A DNA stretch of 64,000 bases, from contig LVBK01000016.1 in the NCBI GenBank assembly GCA_001604385.1, positions 62,001 through 126,000 on the forward strand, given 5' to 3'. Each line of letters starts with the position of its first letter. Positions within the stretch are counted from its first letter, which is position 1. A program made the translations under genes and the position numbers. The stretch comes from Spirochaetales bacterium Spiro_09 (GTDB lineage: Bacteria; Spirochaetota; Spirochaetia; Treponematales; Treponemataceae). Positions 1-8,786 of this stretch are shown in pieces. Below the pieces are notes generated by a model that was given only the letters and a program-made list of their open reading frames with translations, made no database searches and had not been told where the DNA came from.

Positions 1-1038
1 AAGGAACAGATGGCGGTCATAGACGAACGCAACCGCGAACTGGAGGCCATCCTGACCGGCATGAATGACGCCCTGATCGCCATCGACAGACGTCAATACA
101 TAACCCGGGCAAACCGGGCCGCCGCGGAGCTTTTTCTTTTTGACGGACAGGGAGCGACAGGCAGACAGTTGATCGAGGTAGTCAGGAATACGGCCATCGT
201 CGATTTTGCGATGTATCCAAAACCGGAGGAAACCGAAACCACCGTTGAAATCCATACTCCCTCTCCCGCCGGGAACCGTTCGCTCCTGGTCAAACGCAGC
301 CCCCAGGGCACCGGAGACGGCATTGTTCTGGTATTCAGCGACATTACCCGGCTCAAAAAACTGGAAAGAATCCGCAGGGATTTTGTGGCGAATGTGTCCC
401 ATGAGCTGAAGACACCGGTCACGTCAATCCAGGGGTTCATAGAAACGCTGCAGGATGGGGCAATAGAGGATGCCTCGACCGCCCGCCACTTTCTTTCAAT
501 TATGGAACAGCAGTCCGCGCGGCTTGCCGCCATAATCAACGACCTCCTTGCCATTTCCCGCCTTGAACAGGATGAGGGCGCGCATATTAACAGGGAAAAA
601 ACAGACATTTCACGAATTTTCGAGTCGGTACGACTGCTGTGCGACGCGGAAGCGGTTAAAAAGAAAACCCGGCTTTCGTTCAACGCCGCCTCGATTACCT
701 GGAGCGTCAATCCGGGTCTCCTTGAACAGGCAGTTCTCAATTTGGTACAGAACGCGATCCGGTACAGCCCGGAAGGCGCGACGATAGCGGTCGAGGCCGC
801 GCGGGCGGGAGACTGTTTGCACATTACCGTAGCGGACGATGGGCCGGGAATTCCGGAAAAGCATCGGGAAGCGATTTTCGAGCGTTTTTACCGGATTGAC
901 CGGGGCAGAAGCCGGGAACAGGGAGGAACGGGATTGGGGCTTTCTATCGTCAAGCATATAGCCCTTGCCCATGAGGGAAAGGTTGAGCTTGTCAGCCGCG
1001 AAGGGGAAGGAAGCGTCTTTACCATCAGTATTCCCTGA
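1..1038 (+). CDS. PhoR-like sensor histidine kinase (5' end cut by window)
   Basis: This is a membrane-type two-component kinase whose N-terminus lies outside the window. The frame is open upstream of the ATG at 10 (K-E-Q before it), so that ATG is probably internal. A PAS domain starts at about residue 12 of the track ORF (LEAILTGMNDALIAID), followed by a HisKA box with the phospho-accepting His in VSHELKTPVTSIQGF and a HATPase domain with NLVQNAIRYSP, DDGPGIP and GGTGLGLSIV. The order and the sequence around the H-box resemble PhoR of the phosphate regulon, but many orphan kinases look alike and no phoB or pst genes are visible here. The family is certain and the signal is unknown. Confidence 0.9.
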   Translation, partial: KEQMAVIDERNRELEAILTGMNDALIAIDRRQYITRANRAAAELFLFDGQGATGRQLIEVVRNTAIVDFAMYPKPEETETTVEIHTPSPAGNRSLLVKRSPQGTGDGIVLVFSDITRLKKLERIRRDFVANVSHELKTPVTSIQGFIETLQDGAIEDASTARHFLSIMEQQSARLAAIINDLLAISRLEQDEGAHINREKTDISRIFESVRLLCDAEAVKKKTRLSFNAASITWSVNPGLLEQAVLNLVQNAIRYSPEGATIAVEAARAGDCLHITVADDGPGIPEKHREAIFERFYRIDRGRSREQGGTGLGLSIVKHIALAHEGKVELVSREGEGSVFTISIP

Positions 1039-1063
1039 GCGGTCTTTTTGGTATACTGGGCCA

Positions 1064-1828
1064 ATGAAGAAGAACGATTTTTTTTCCGTCGTGTACGAGG
1101 ATGACGCGATAGTGGTATTGAACAAGGCCTCGGGACTCCTTGTTGCCGCCGATCGCTGGGAAGAGGACGCGCCGCGGCTTGACCTGGCCGCCACGGAAAC
1201 GCTCTGCTCCGAGGGGCAGCGGCTGTATGCCGTTCACCGCATCGACAAGGACACCTCGGGACTGGTTATATACGGAAAAACGGAAGAAGCACACCGGACG
1301 CTGAGTATGGCATTCCAGGAACGGAACGTCGAAAAAACGTACCATGCGCTGGTCTACGGCCGGCCTGACCGGGATGAATTCACGGTCGACATTCCGCTCC
1401 GGGCGGATGGAGACCCCCGACACAGAACGGTAAAGGACAAAAAAAACGGCAAGGAAGCGCAAACCCTGTTCCGCTACATTGGGCCCTGCGGGCCGATGGC
1501 ATGGATCGAAGCGCAGCCGGTAACCGGAAGAACGCACCAAATACGGGTTCATTTGCAATTATCGGGGATGACTATTGTCTGCGATCCGCTCTACGGAAAC
1601 GCGGAGCCGGTACTGCTTTCCAAAATCAAGCGTTCGTGGCATGGCGACCCCTGGACCGAACGCCCGCTTCTTAACCGGCTGGGCTTGCATGCCTGGAAGA
1701 TGCGCATCGCGCACCCGGTCAGCGGCGACATGATGGAATTTGTCGCGCCCTATCCGAAAGATTTTGATACAACGCGAAAACAGCTTGCCAAGATTTTCAA
1801 AACAGACCCGCTGGAAAAAGCGGACTGA
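1064..1828 (+). CDS. RluA-family RNA pseudouridine synthase
   Basis: This enzyme isomerises uridine to pseudouridine in rRNA or tRNA. The catalytic motif HRIDKDTSGL carries the nucleophilic Asp, and GRTHQIRVHL is the second conserved RluA block. I place the start at the ATG at 1064 (MKKNDFFSVV) rather than the track ATG at 965, because 965 lies inside the upstream kinase gene and the family homology begins at VVYEDDAIVVLNK. That gives 254 residues, usual for single-domain members without an S4 domain. The target site (RluA, RluC, RluD or TruC type) cannot be fixed from sequence alone. It converges with the next gene, leaving only 7 bases between stops. Confidence 0.9.
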   Translation: MKKNDFFSVVYEDDAIVVLNKASGLLVAADRWEEDAPRLDLAATETLCSEGQRLYAVHRIDKDTSGLVIYGKTEEAHRTLSMAFQERNVEKTYHALVYGRPDRDEFTVDIPLRADGDPRHRTVKDKKNGKEAQTLFRYIGPCGPMAWIEAQPVTGRTHQIRVHLQLSGMTIVCDPLYGNAEPVLLSKIKRSWHGDPWTERPLLNRLGLHAWKMRIAHPVSGDMMEFVAPYPKDFDTTRKQLAKIFKTDPLEKAD

Positions 1829-1835
1829 GCGAAAA

Positions 1836-3395
1836 CTACCGGCGAGGGCCCTTCCCGGGCGAAGGCTTTCCGAGCGGCACCAGTATGGCGCCGCTTTTTT
1901 CATCCCTGCGGGGATTCGATACCGGGGGAGCGTCTACCTCGATCAGGGAACCGGAATGACAGGTTTCAAGGTAATCCGCGGCCTGATAGGTTCCGGTCAG
2001 CAATACCATTCCCAAACGCGAACAGCCATAGCGTCCGACATGATAGTCGGGAAGCCGGATCGGATCCGACACGATGCGAACCGGCAGACGTCCAACCAGG
2101 GTGTTGAGCCGGGCGACGATTGTTGACGGGCTCGATTCAACCCCGGCAGCTTCGGTTTCACCTTCGACGGAGGCTTGAGTCCGGGAGGCAAAGACAAAGG
2201 AGAGGGCAGCCCGGTCTTTTGCGAGGCCGGCATCCTCTGAAAGTTTGTGCAATTTTGCCGGCGCATCGCCGGTATTGAAGACAAAATGGCACCATTTACC
2301 GTTTTTCATACCGGGAAACGGACAGGGACCATCGTGAGGGCAGGGGGAGAGGGCCTGAAAACCCAGCCGCATAAGAGAGTCGCGCAAAAGCGAGACAAAT
2401 CGGCCGCAGACGGGAACGCCAGGTTCGATGACCAGTATCCGGGCGCTTTCGGCAGCATAGGTGACCAGTTCACGGGCATGTTTTTTGGCCACAGCTTCAA
2501 TCGGATCGGCAAGATCCCAAAACAGTTCGTTGAACATATTGGCACTGGATACAAACTGAACCTTTCGCTTGACCGAGACGCCGAATTCGCCCTTGATCCG
2601 GATTATCTGCCAGGGCTCATGACCCGTTTTAGCCGCAAGGGATAAAAACAGTTCTTCCCCGGCCGACAACACGCCCTGGGAAATGTCGACACAATACCAC
2701 AGCAATTTTTTATTTCGTAAATCCGGACGGGCCATCCACAAGGCAATGAGGACGGTGAGCGGGCCGGAACCAAGGTCAACCGCCGCATCCCCGTCTGCAA
2801 GTTCAAGCGGCAGGGAGGCAAAAAGCCGGGTCAGACGCACAAGATTCCACCACATGTAGTAGCGGATGTAGGCAGAAATTACCGATGGCTCGTTCAAATA
2901 ACCTACCCTGCGGGTGGAACGCTCGTCGGTCAGCGTATGCGAAAGTTCCCGCACTGCCTGCGGCAGGCCCTGCAGCTTTTTGCTGTCCAGGGGAAGGCTT
3001 TGCTGGACAAGGGTATGGAAATCCTCAAGAAGCGCGCGGGTTTCAGGAGATAGCTGACCGAATACCGGGTCGCCAGAGGGCGGCGCATCGAAGGGATAGC
3101 GGACAGGCGCAGTGCGCGGACGGTCAGCGTCGGGTCGGTGCGAAGACGGCCGGGGTACGCCTGAACGGGGGGCTGCCCCAGAGCGTGACGAGCCGGGCCG
3201 TCCGGAGCGTCTGTCCTCGCTGCGGGGAGCGTTCGCTCGTGGAGCGCTTTCATCTGAAGCGGTACGGGGCCGGCCAGAGCGTCCTTCTTCCCTGCCCTGA
3301 CCCCGTGATGCGGGTTTTTCTGTTCTGCGTTTCTTTTTATCGACAATATTCGAGTAAAAGGGCCTCGACGGGTCATCATTTCGTGTATGTTTCAT
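1836..3395 (-). CDS. Rsm22-like small-ribosomal-subunit methyltransferase-fold protein
   Basis: This protein of 519 residues has a class I SAM-binding core (AVDLGSGPLTVLIALWMA, about residue 205). Near its C-terminal half are the Cys-rich CPHDGPCP and WCHF elements typical of the Rsm22/METTL17 family, which is linked to small-subunit ribosome assembly and may bind a metal or Fe-S cluster. The first roughly 95 residues are a low-complexity Arg/Ser/Pro-rich tail, probably disordered and possibly RNA-binding. The start overlaps the end of the MerR gene by 20 bases, with an AGGAA element before the ATG, so translation is probably coupled. Methyltransferase activity is not proven for the family. 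Confidence 0.78.
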   Translation of the reverse strand: MKHTRNDDPSRPFYSNIVDKKKRRTEKPASRGQGREEGRSGRPRTASDESAPRANAPRSEDRRSGRPGSSRSGAAPRSGVPRPSSHRPDADRPRTAPVRYPFDAPPSGDPVFGQLSPETRALLEDFHTLVQQSLPLDSKKLQGLPQAVRELSHTLTDERSTRRVGYLNEPSVISAYIRYYMWWNLVRLTRLFASLPLELADGDAAVDLGSGPLTVLIALWMARPDLRNKKLLWYCVDISQGVLSAGEELFLSLAAKTGHEPWQIIRIKGEFGVSVKRKVQFVSSANMFNELFWDLADPIEAVAKKHARELVTYAAESARILVIEPGVPVCGRFVSLLRDSLMRLGFQALSPCPHDGPCPFPGMKNGKWCHFVFNTGDAPAKLHKLSEDAGLAKDRAALSFVFASRTQASVEGETEAAGVESSPSTIVARLNTLVGRLPVRIVSDPIRLPDYHVGRYGCSRLGMVLLTGTYQAADYLETCHSGSLIEVDAPPVSNPRRDEKSGAILVPLGKPSPGKGPRR

Positions 3396-3726
3396 CTTCT
3401 GTTCCTGTTTCCTTCCATTTCGCCGCCAGCGTATAGACCCTGGCCAGTTCTTCGCGGATTTTGCTCATTGTAAACCGCAGTTCATTCAGTGAATTGTCGG
3501 ACAGTTCGGCCATGAGCCGCTGTCCCGCGCCTTCAAGGGTATATTTTTTTTCCTGTACCAGAAACTTTACCCGGTTGATGAGCTCCAGATCGCGGGCAGA
3601 GTAAAACCGGCGACCGACATCATCTTTACGGGGACGGATAAGCGGAATTGCCTCTTCCCAATACCGGAGGACATGCGCCTTAATGCCGGTCAACCGCTCC
3701 ATTTGCCCGATCGAATAGTCGGCCAT
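3376..3726 (-). CDS. MerR-family transcriptional regulator
   Basis: This is a short regulator of 116 residues. The N-terminal winged helix is clear: YSIGQMERLTGIKAHVLRYWE, then RRFYSARDLELINRVKFL, the MerR recognition pattern. The remaining 45 or so residues form a dimerisation helix with no obvious metal-binding Cys pair or ligand domain. Its effector is therefore unknown. It lies 4 bases downstream of der and overlaps the Rsm22-like gene, so it is in the ptsI-der-merR-rsm22 transcript. Regulators of this truncated form occur widely and their targets are seldom predictable. Confidence 0.85.
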   Translation of the reverse strand: MADYSIGQMERLTGIKAHVLRYWEEAIPLIRPRKDDVGRRFYSARDLELINRVKFLVQEKKYTLEGAGQRLMAELSDNSLNELRFTMSKIREELARVYTLAAKWKETGTEDETYTK

Positions 3727-3730
3727 AGAC

Positions 3731-5143
3731 TTACCGGAGCCGGTTTTCCCACTTTTGTCGGCTGCCCTTTACCTCGACCACAATGGGAATCTCGGAAAAG
3801 CCCAGATCCTTTCGCGCACGATTTCGGATGTAGGAGATATAGGATTCGGTGACGGCCTCGGGCCGTGTCGCAAACACAAGAAATTTTACGGGGTTTGTCT
3901 GCGTTTGCACCATATATCGAATTTTAAACTTGTTGACACGACCCTGGGGGGGAGGAGCAGCAGTAACCCAGTCGGAAAGCGCAAGATTGAGGGCAGACGT
4001 TTCCACCTTATGCGAAAGCTGACCGTAAATCCGTAAAATGGTGTCCAGAAGTTCCTTTACGCCGGTACCTTCCAGAGCCGACAGCGCAAGCACGGGCGCG
4101 TATTCCATCTGTCCAAACATGATCTTCATTTTCTTGACGGTATCCCGGAACGTCTTTTTGTCCTGATCCATCATATCCCACTTGTTCAGGACAAAAACGA
4201 CACCCAGTCCTTCCGCACAGGCATGGGCTATTATTTTCTTGTCCTGGTCAGCGAGGCCTTCCTGTGCATCTATCATGTGAACCACTACATCGGCGTGTTT
4301 GAGCGTTTTAATCGCGCGGTTTACCGAATAATATTCAATATCTTCCTTGACGCGCGACTTCCGCCTGATACCGGCGGTATCGAGGACATGAATACGGGAA
4401 CCCTTGTATTCGAAGTCCCCTTCGACGACATCGCGGGTGGTGCCGGCAATGTCCGAAACAATCGAGGAATTTGATCCGGTCAGGCGGTTCGACAATGTCG
4501 ATTTTCCGGTGTTCGGTTTACCCACAATGGCAACCCGGATTTTTTTCTCTTCCTCGCCCTCTTCCACCCGGGAAAAATCAAGCTTTGCGGTCATGGCTTC
4601 GGCAAGCTCGATGATATTGTCGCCATGTTCTGCGCTGATAAAAAGAACTTCCGGAAAACCGTATTGCAGGAAGTTCCATGCGTCGGATTCCCTGCGCCCG
4701 CCTTCCGTTTTGTTGACGGCAACCAGCAGACGGTTACGGTAGGGTCTGAGCAACTCTATAAATTCCTCGTCCTCCGCGGTCGCAGGTCCCGCCTCCAGGA
4801 GCAACACGATTTCGTCGGCGCGTTTGAGCGACTCAAGGGTTTTCTGTACGACCAGCTCGTCCATTTCTGCTTCTTTCGAGCCGGCAACCCGTTCAAGCTT
4901 GAAACCGCCGGTATCCAGAAGTCGAACGGGTTTCCCGTTCACGAAGGCGGTTTCCTCGATCGGGTCACGGGTAACACCGGGAGTCGGATCGGTAATGGCC
5001 CGCCTCTTGTGAAGCAGGCGGTTGAACAGGGTAGACTTGCCCACATTGGGTCGGCCGACAATCGCTATGAGCGGCAAATTGCGGTATGTTTTTGTCTCGT
5101 CGAATTCAGGGCCCGGCAGGACCTCGTCAATATCATCATTCAT
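3731..5143 (-). CDS. der: ribosome-associated GTPase Der (EngA)
   Basis: Der is an essential GTPase for 50S subunit assembly. Two tandem G domains are visible: the first P-loop GRPNVGKSTLFNRL near residue 30 with NKTE as the G4 motif, and the second P-loop GKPNTGKSTLSNRL near residue 209 with NKWD. A C-terminal KH-like domain follows. At 470 residues it is close to the usual length, with a short acidic N-terminal extension before the first G domain. The start overlaps the end of ptsI by 8 bases, which points to co-transcription and coupled translation. Confidence 0.96.
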   Translation of the reverse strand: MNDDIDEVLPGPEFDETKTYRNLPLIAIVGRPNVGKSTLFNRLLHKRRAITDPTPGVTRDPIEETAFVNGKPVRLLDTGGFKLERVAGSKEAEMDELVVQKTLESLKRADEIVLLLEAGPATAEDEEFIELLRPYRNRLLVAVNKTEGGRRESDAWNFLQYGFPEVLFISAEHGDNIIELAEAMTAKLDFSRVEEGEEEKKIRVAIVGKPNTGKSTLSNRLTGSNSSIVSDIAGTTRDVVEGDFEYKGSRIHVLDTAGIRRKSRVKEDIEYYSVNRAIKTLKHADVVVHMIDAQEGLADQDKKIIAHACAEGLGVVFVLNKWDMMDQDKKTFRDTVKKMKIMFGQMEYAPVLALSALEGTGVKELLDTILRIYGQLSHKVETSALNLALSDWVTAAPPPQGRVNKFKIRYMVQTQTNPVKFLVFATRPEAVTESYISYIRNRARKDLGFSEIPIVVEVKGSRQKWENRLR

Positions 5144-6905
5144 AATTCTTCATTCGCTCCTGTACCAGTTTGCGGATTTCACGGGCGGCCGACAATTCCA
5201 TGGCGGCTTCGGCAAGCTCCGCCGCATCGTTCAGGGAAACCCGGCGAACCAGCTCCTTGACCGGCGTGAGCAACGCGGGTGACATACTGAAATTCCGCAG
5301 TCCCAATCCCATCAATAAAAACACGGAGGCCGGATCACCGGCCATTTCCCCGCACATCGAAACCTCGGTCCTGGTTTTAATTCCAGCCAGAATCGTTTGA
5401 CGGATCAATCGCAACACGGCCGGATTGAAACCGTCATACAAATGAGCGACTTTCGGATTTTCCCGGTCGGTCGCCATCGTATATTGAATCAGGTCATTCG
5501 TTCCGATAGACATAAAATCGACCTTCTTCGCGAGCAAATCGGCGCACACCGCGGCGGACGGTATTTCTATCATGACGCCGACCTTCAGCCTCTTTTTCCA
5601 GGGAAGGCTGTCGCGCGCCAGGGAGGCCTTCGCCTCCTCAAGCACATCAAGAACTGCGTCAAGTTCCTCGACATTCGAGATCATCGGAAACATGATGCGG
5701 ATATCGCCGTAATGCGATGCTCGCAGAATCGCGCGGAGCTGCACCAGAAAGACATCACGCCGGTCAAGGCAGTACCGCACCGCACGCCACCCCAGGAGGG
5801 GGTTTTTCTCTTTCAGCGACAACTGTTCGCCGATCATTTTGTCGGCACCGGCATCCAGCGTACGGATAATCACCGGAGCGCCGTTCATGTGCTCGACAAC
5901 TGACAGGTAGGCCTCGTATTGAGTTTCCTCATCGGGGAACTCTTCGGAGCCCAAAAAGAGAAATTCCGAACGGAAGAGTCCGACTCCGGCTGCTCCTTCT
6001 TCCCGTGCGGCCTCCGCCTCTTCGGGCAGCGCGATATTGGCACGCAGACTGACCTGAACCCCGTCAGTCGTTACGGCGGGAGAGCGGATCAGCTCGATTC
6101 GTTCGGCCTCGCTGACGGTTTCATGCCGCTGATCGCTCATTGAACGGGAGCGATAAACATTTATCAAGTCGTTTCCGGGATTGACAATGACCAGGCCTTC
6201 GCTGCCGTCAAGAATTAGTTCAACACCATCTACAACCGCGTCCAGGGCGTTTCGGACGCCCATGACCGCAGGAATTTTCCAGCTTCGGGCCAAAATCGCC
6301 ACATGACTGGTCGCACCGCCCTCTTCAAGTACAACGCCGGCCACACCGGAATCCTTCAAAAAAAGGCTTTCTGAGGGTTTCAGATTCCGGGCAACCAGAA
6401 TAGCCCCGGGGGGAATGAAGCGGTTGGCAGGCGACGGATTTCTCGAACCCGGAGGCAGGCTTTCCCTTCCGATAGCATCCTGCAACAGGTGTTTCATTAC
6501 CCGTTCGAACGCATCCTCTATATCGACAGCCCGTTCGGCAAGATAGGTGTCACCGGTCATACGCAAAATACCGGCGGCCTCGCCGACCTTATCGGCAAGT
6601 ACCGTTTCAATATTCTGCAAACGGGCAAAAAGATCCCTTTTGACCTGCGGAATAAACTCGGGATCCTCGAGCATCATCAACTGTGCGGATAAAATATCCG
6701 ACTGTTCTGTGCTCCGGTCATCCTTGAGGAGGCTTATCTCGTGCGTGGACTTTCCTATTGCCTTTTGCAACCGGTTCCAGTGCGTTTCCGCTTCCGCTTC
6801 CGAAATAGTATACCGGGGGATGGGAGCGGACTCTTCCTGCACAAAACGGAACACCGGACCGATCGCGATTCCGCGGGAAGCCGACAATCCTTCGAGTTTT
6901 CTCAC
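5136..6905 (-). CDS. ptsI: phosphoenolpyruvate-protein phosphotransferase (enzyme I)
   Basis: Enzyme I takes phosphate from phosphoenolpyruvate and passes it to HPr, the first step of the sugar phosphotransferase system. The phosphorylated His lies in GGATSHVAILARSWKIPAVMG; LFRSEFLFL and the C-terminal CGEMAGDP belong to the PEP-binding barrel. The length of 589 residues is a little over the usual 570-575. No ptsH or enzyme II gene is in the window, so here it heads a housekeeping-type operon with der. In spirochaetes with few sugar permeases this phosphorelay may be mostly regulatory, which is an inference. Confidence 0.95.
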   Translation of the reverse strand: MRKLEGLSASRGIAIGPVFRFVQEESAPIPRYTISEAEAETHWNRLQKAIGKSTHEISLLKDDRSTEQSDILSAQLMMLEDPEFIPQVKRDLFARLQNIETVLADKVGEAAGILRMTGDTYLAERAVDIEDAFERVMKHLLQDAIGRESLPPGSRNPSPANRFIPPGAILVARNLKPSESLFLKDSGVAGVVLEEGGATSHVAILARSWKIPAVMGVRNALDAVVDGVELILDGSEGLVIVNPGNDLINVYRSRSMSDQRHETVSEAERIELIRSPAVTTDGVQVSLRANIALPEEAEAAREEGAAGVGLFRSEFLFLGSEEFPDEETQYEAYLSVVEHMNGAPVIIRTLDAGADKMIGEQLSLKEKNPLLGWRAVRYCLDRRDVFLVQLRAILRASHYGDIRIMFPMISNVEELDAVLDVLEEAKASLARDSLPWKKRLKVGVMIEIPSAAVCADLLAKKVDFMSIGTNDLIQYTMATDRENPKVAHLYDGFNPAVLRLIRQTILAGIKTRTEVSMCGEMAGDPASVFLLMGLGLRNFSMSPALLTPVKELVRRVSLNDAAELAEAAMELSAAREIRKLVQERMKNYE

Positions 6906-6969
6906 AAGCTCAACTATACCCGAAAAAATCAGCCTTGCATACCGCAGTGAATCGGCGTATCATGGCTCC

Positions 6970-7809
6970 ATGGCAAACAGAAAAAAAAAGCCCGCCTCTC
7001 TTGGCTGTCTTTTCTGGATCGCATTTATCCTGCTAGTTTTAGTCCTCTTCTTCTTTAACAGAAAGAACATAGGTTCAGTACTGGAAAAAACCGGACTGAC
7101 AGAATTGTTGTTTGGGGGGAAACATACCGTTGAAAATACCAGCCCCGCAGTGACACCGCGGCAAGCGGACGAACCGCCGGAAGTCACACTTGTACCGGCG
7201 GAGGAAAAACCGTCCACCCCGGCCGACAAGCCTCCCGAAAAAACTCCGGACAAGCAGGAGCCCGCAACAACAAAACCACCGGAAAGCACAAAACCTGAAC
7301 CAGCCACAAAGCCCGTGGCAACAACCGACAATCAGAGCACGCCGCAACAAACCACGCCCACAGAGACAAAACCGGCAGAGACGGTGAATACCCGAAAGGC
7401 CAGTCTCTTTTTTGTCGTCATCGACAGCGACGGCCATGTTCTTCGAAAAGACGTTTCGCGCGACATTCCGCAAACGGCCTCTCCGCTCACCGAAACGCTC
7501 AAAACCCTGATTGCGGGTCCGAACACTGCCGAACAGGCAAAGGGTTTGCGGACACTCATTCCGCCGGGGACACGCCTTTTGTCGGTGAGCGTCAGGGACG
7601 GCGTTGCGTGGGTAAACCTGAGCGATGACTTTCAGATCAATCAATATGGTATCGAGGGCTATTTGGGGCAGCTTGCCCAGATAGTTTTTACCGCAACCGC
7701 CTTCAACACGGTCAAATCGGTGCAATTTCTTATCGAAGGACAGCGTCGGGAGTACCTGGGAGGCGAAGGGGTCTGGATAGGCACACCCCTTTCCCGAGAC
7801 AAGTGGTAG
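6970..7809 (+). CDS. membrane-anchored GerMN-domain protein
   Basis: A short basic N-terminus (MANRKKKPAS) is followed by one membrane helix (about residues 12-33), a linker of about 100 residues rich in Pro, Thr, Lys and Glu, and a C-terminal GerMN domain (about residues 140-270; TLIPPGTRLLSVSVRDGVAWVNLSDDF). GerMN domains occur in GerM and in LpqB-like proteins at the cell envelope, where they are thought to bind wall or protein partners. The track start at 6547 lies antisense to ptsI; the ATG at 6970 fits the signal-anchor pattern. It is 3 bases before the moxR gene, so an envelope role alongside the MoxR triad is plausible. Confidence 0.82.
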   Translation: MANRKKKPASLGCLFWIAFILLVLVLFFFNRKNIGSVLEKTGLTELLFGGKHTVENTSPAVTPRQADEPPEVTLVPAEEKPSTPADKPPEKTPDKQEPATTKPPESTKPEPATKPVATTDNQSTPQQTTPTETKPAETVNTRKASLFFVVIDSDGHVLRKDVSRDIPQTASPLTETLKTLIAGPNTAEQAKGLRTLIPPGTRLLSVSVRDGVAWVNLSDDFQINQYGIEGYLGQLAQIVFTATAFNTVKSVQFLIEGQRREYLGGEGVWIGTPLSRDKW

Positions 7810-7812
7810 ACA

Positions 7813-8778
7813 ATGAACGACTCATCGGCAACACAGGTACATGACCTGGCTGAACGGCTTGAAACAGCGGTAGCTTCCGTGTTTATCGGTTCCCGGGATG
7901 TTATCCGGCAGGCAGTAACGGGTCTTTTGGGTTCCCTGCACATTCTGATCGAGGATATTCCGGGCGTCGGGAAAACCACCCTTGCCCTGGCGCTGGCCAA
8001 ATCTGCAGGACTAACATTTTCACGCATCCAGTTTACACCCGACATGCTGCCGGGCGACGTGTTGGGCATGCAGATTTGGGATCAGGCTCTTCACGATTTT
8101 GTCTGGAAAGACGGCCCGGTCAATGCCCAATTCATCCTGGCGGACGAACTGAACAGAACGTCGCCCCGGACGCAAGCCGCTTTTCTGGAAGCCATGCAGG
8201 ACGGAGCGATCACCATACAGGGCGAGACGAAACCCCTCCCCCAGCCTTTTTTCATGATTGGCACGCAAAACCCTGAAAGCTTTACCGGTACCTTTCCCCT
8301 GCCGGAAGCAGAACTGGACCGTTTCGGGCTTTCATTCTCGATCGGATATCCCTCTCCCGAAGGGGAAGCCGCCATACTGTCCCTGCGCCATGACGCCGGC
8401 AAAAACACCGCCCTTGATTCGCTGAAACCCGTTGCCTCGGCCGACGACATCGTTACAGCCCGACGCCTGGTCAGCGACACCTACATTTCCGACACTGTAC
8501 GGGACTACATAGTCTCGCTGGTTCGCTCAAGCCGCTCGAACGATCTGATACGCATTGGAGCGAGCCCCCGCGCCGCCATCTTTTTGCAGCAGGCGGCAAA
8601 GGCCCGCGCCGCCATCGAAGGACGGAACTTCGTGATGCCGGAAGACGTCGATGCCATGGCGGAAAGCGTTCTGGCCCACCGTATTCTCCTGTCGTCGAAG
8701 GCGCGCATAGCCCGCCAGAGCCCGGCGGCCTGCGTCCGGACCCTTGTCGCAGCCCAGCAAAAACCCGCCGGGGTCTGA
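7813..8778 (+). CDS. MoxR-family AAA+ ATPase
   Basis: This is an AAA+ ATPase of 321 residues with Walker A EDIPGVGKTTLALALA, Walker B ILADELNRTSPRTQAAFLEAMQD and sensor region MIGTQNPESFTGTFPLPEAELDRF, all diagnostic of MoxR. MoxR proteins act as chaperones that insert cofactors or assemble complexes with their DUF58/VWA partners. It is followed 8 bases later by a DUF58 gene and then a transglutaminase-like membrane gene, the widely conserved triad. The substrate of the triad is unknown. Confidence 0.93.
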   Translation: MNDSSATQVHDLAERLETAVASVFIGSRDVIRQAVTGLLGSLHILIEDIPGVGKTTLALALAKSAGLTFSRIQFTPDMLPGDVLGMQIWDQALHDFVWKDGPVNAQFILADELNRTSPRTQAAFLEAMQDGAITIQGETKPLPQPFFMIGTQNPESFTGTFPLPEAELDRFGLSFSIGYPSPEGEAAILSLRHDAGKNTALDSLKPVASADDIVTARRLVSDTYISDTVRDYIVSLVRSSRSNDLIRIGASPRAAIFLQQAAKARAAIEGRNFVMPEDVDAMAESVLAHRILLSSKARIARQSPAACVRTLVAAQQKPAGV

Positions 8779-8786
8779 ATACCGCC

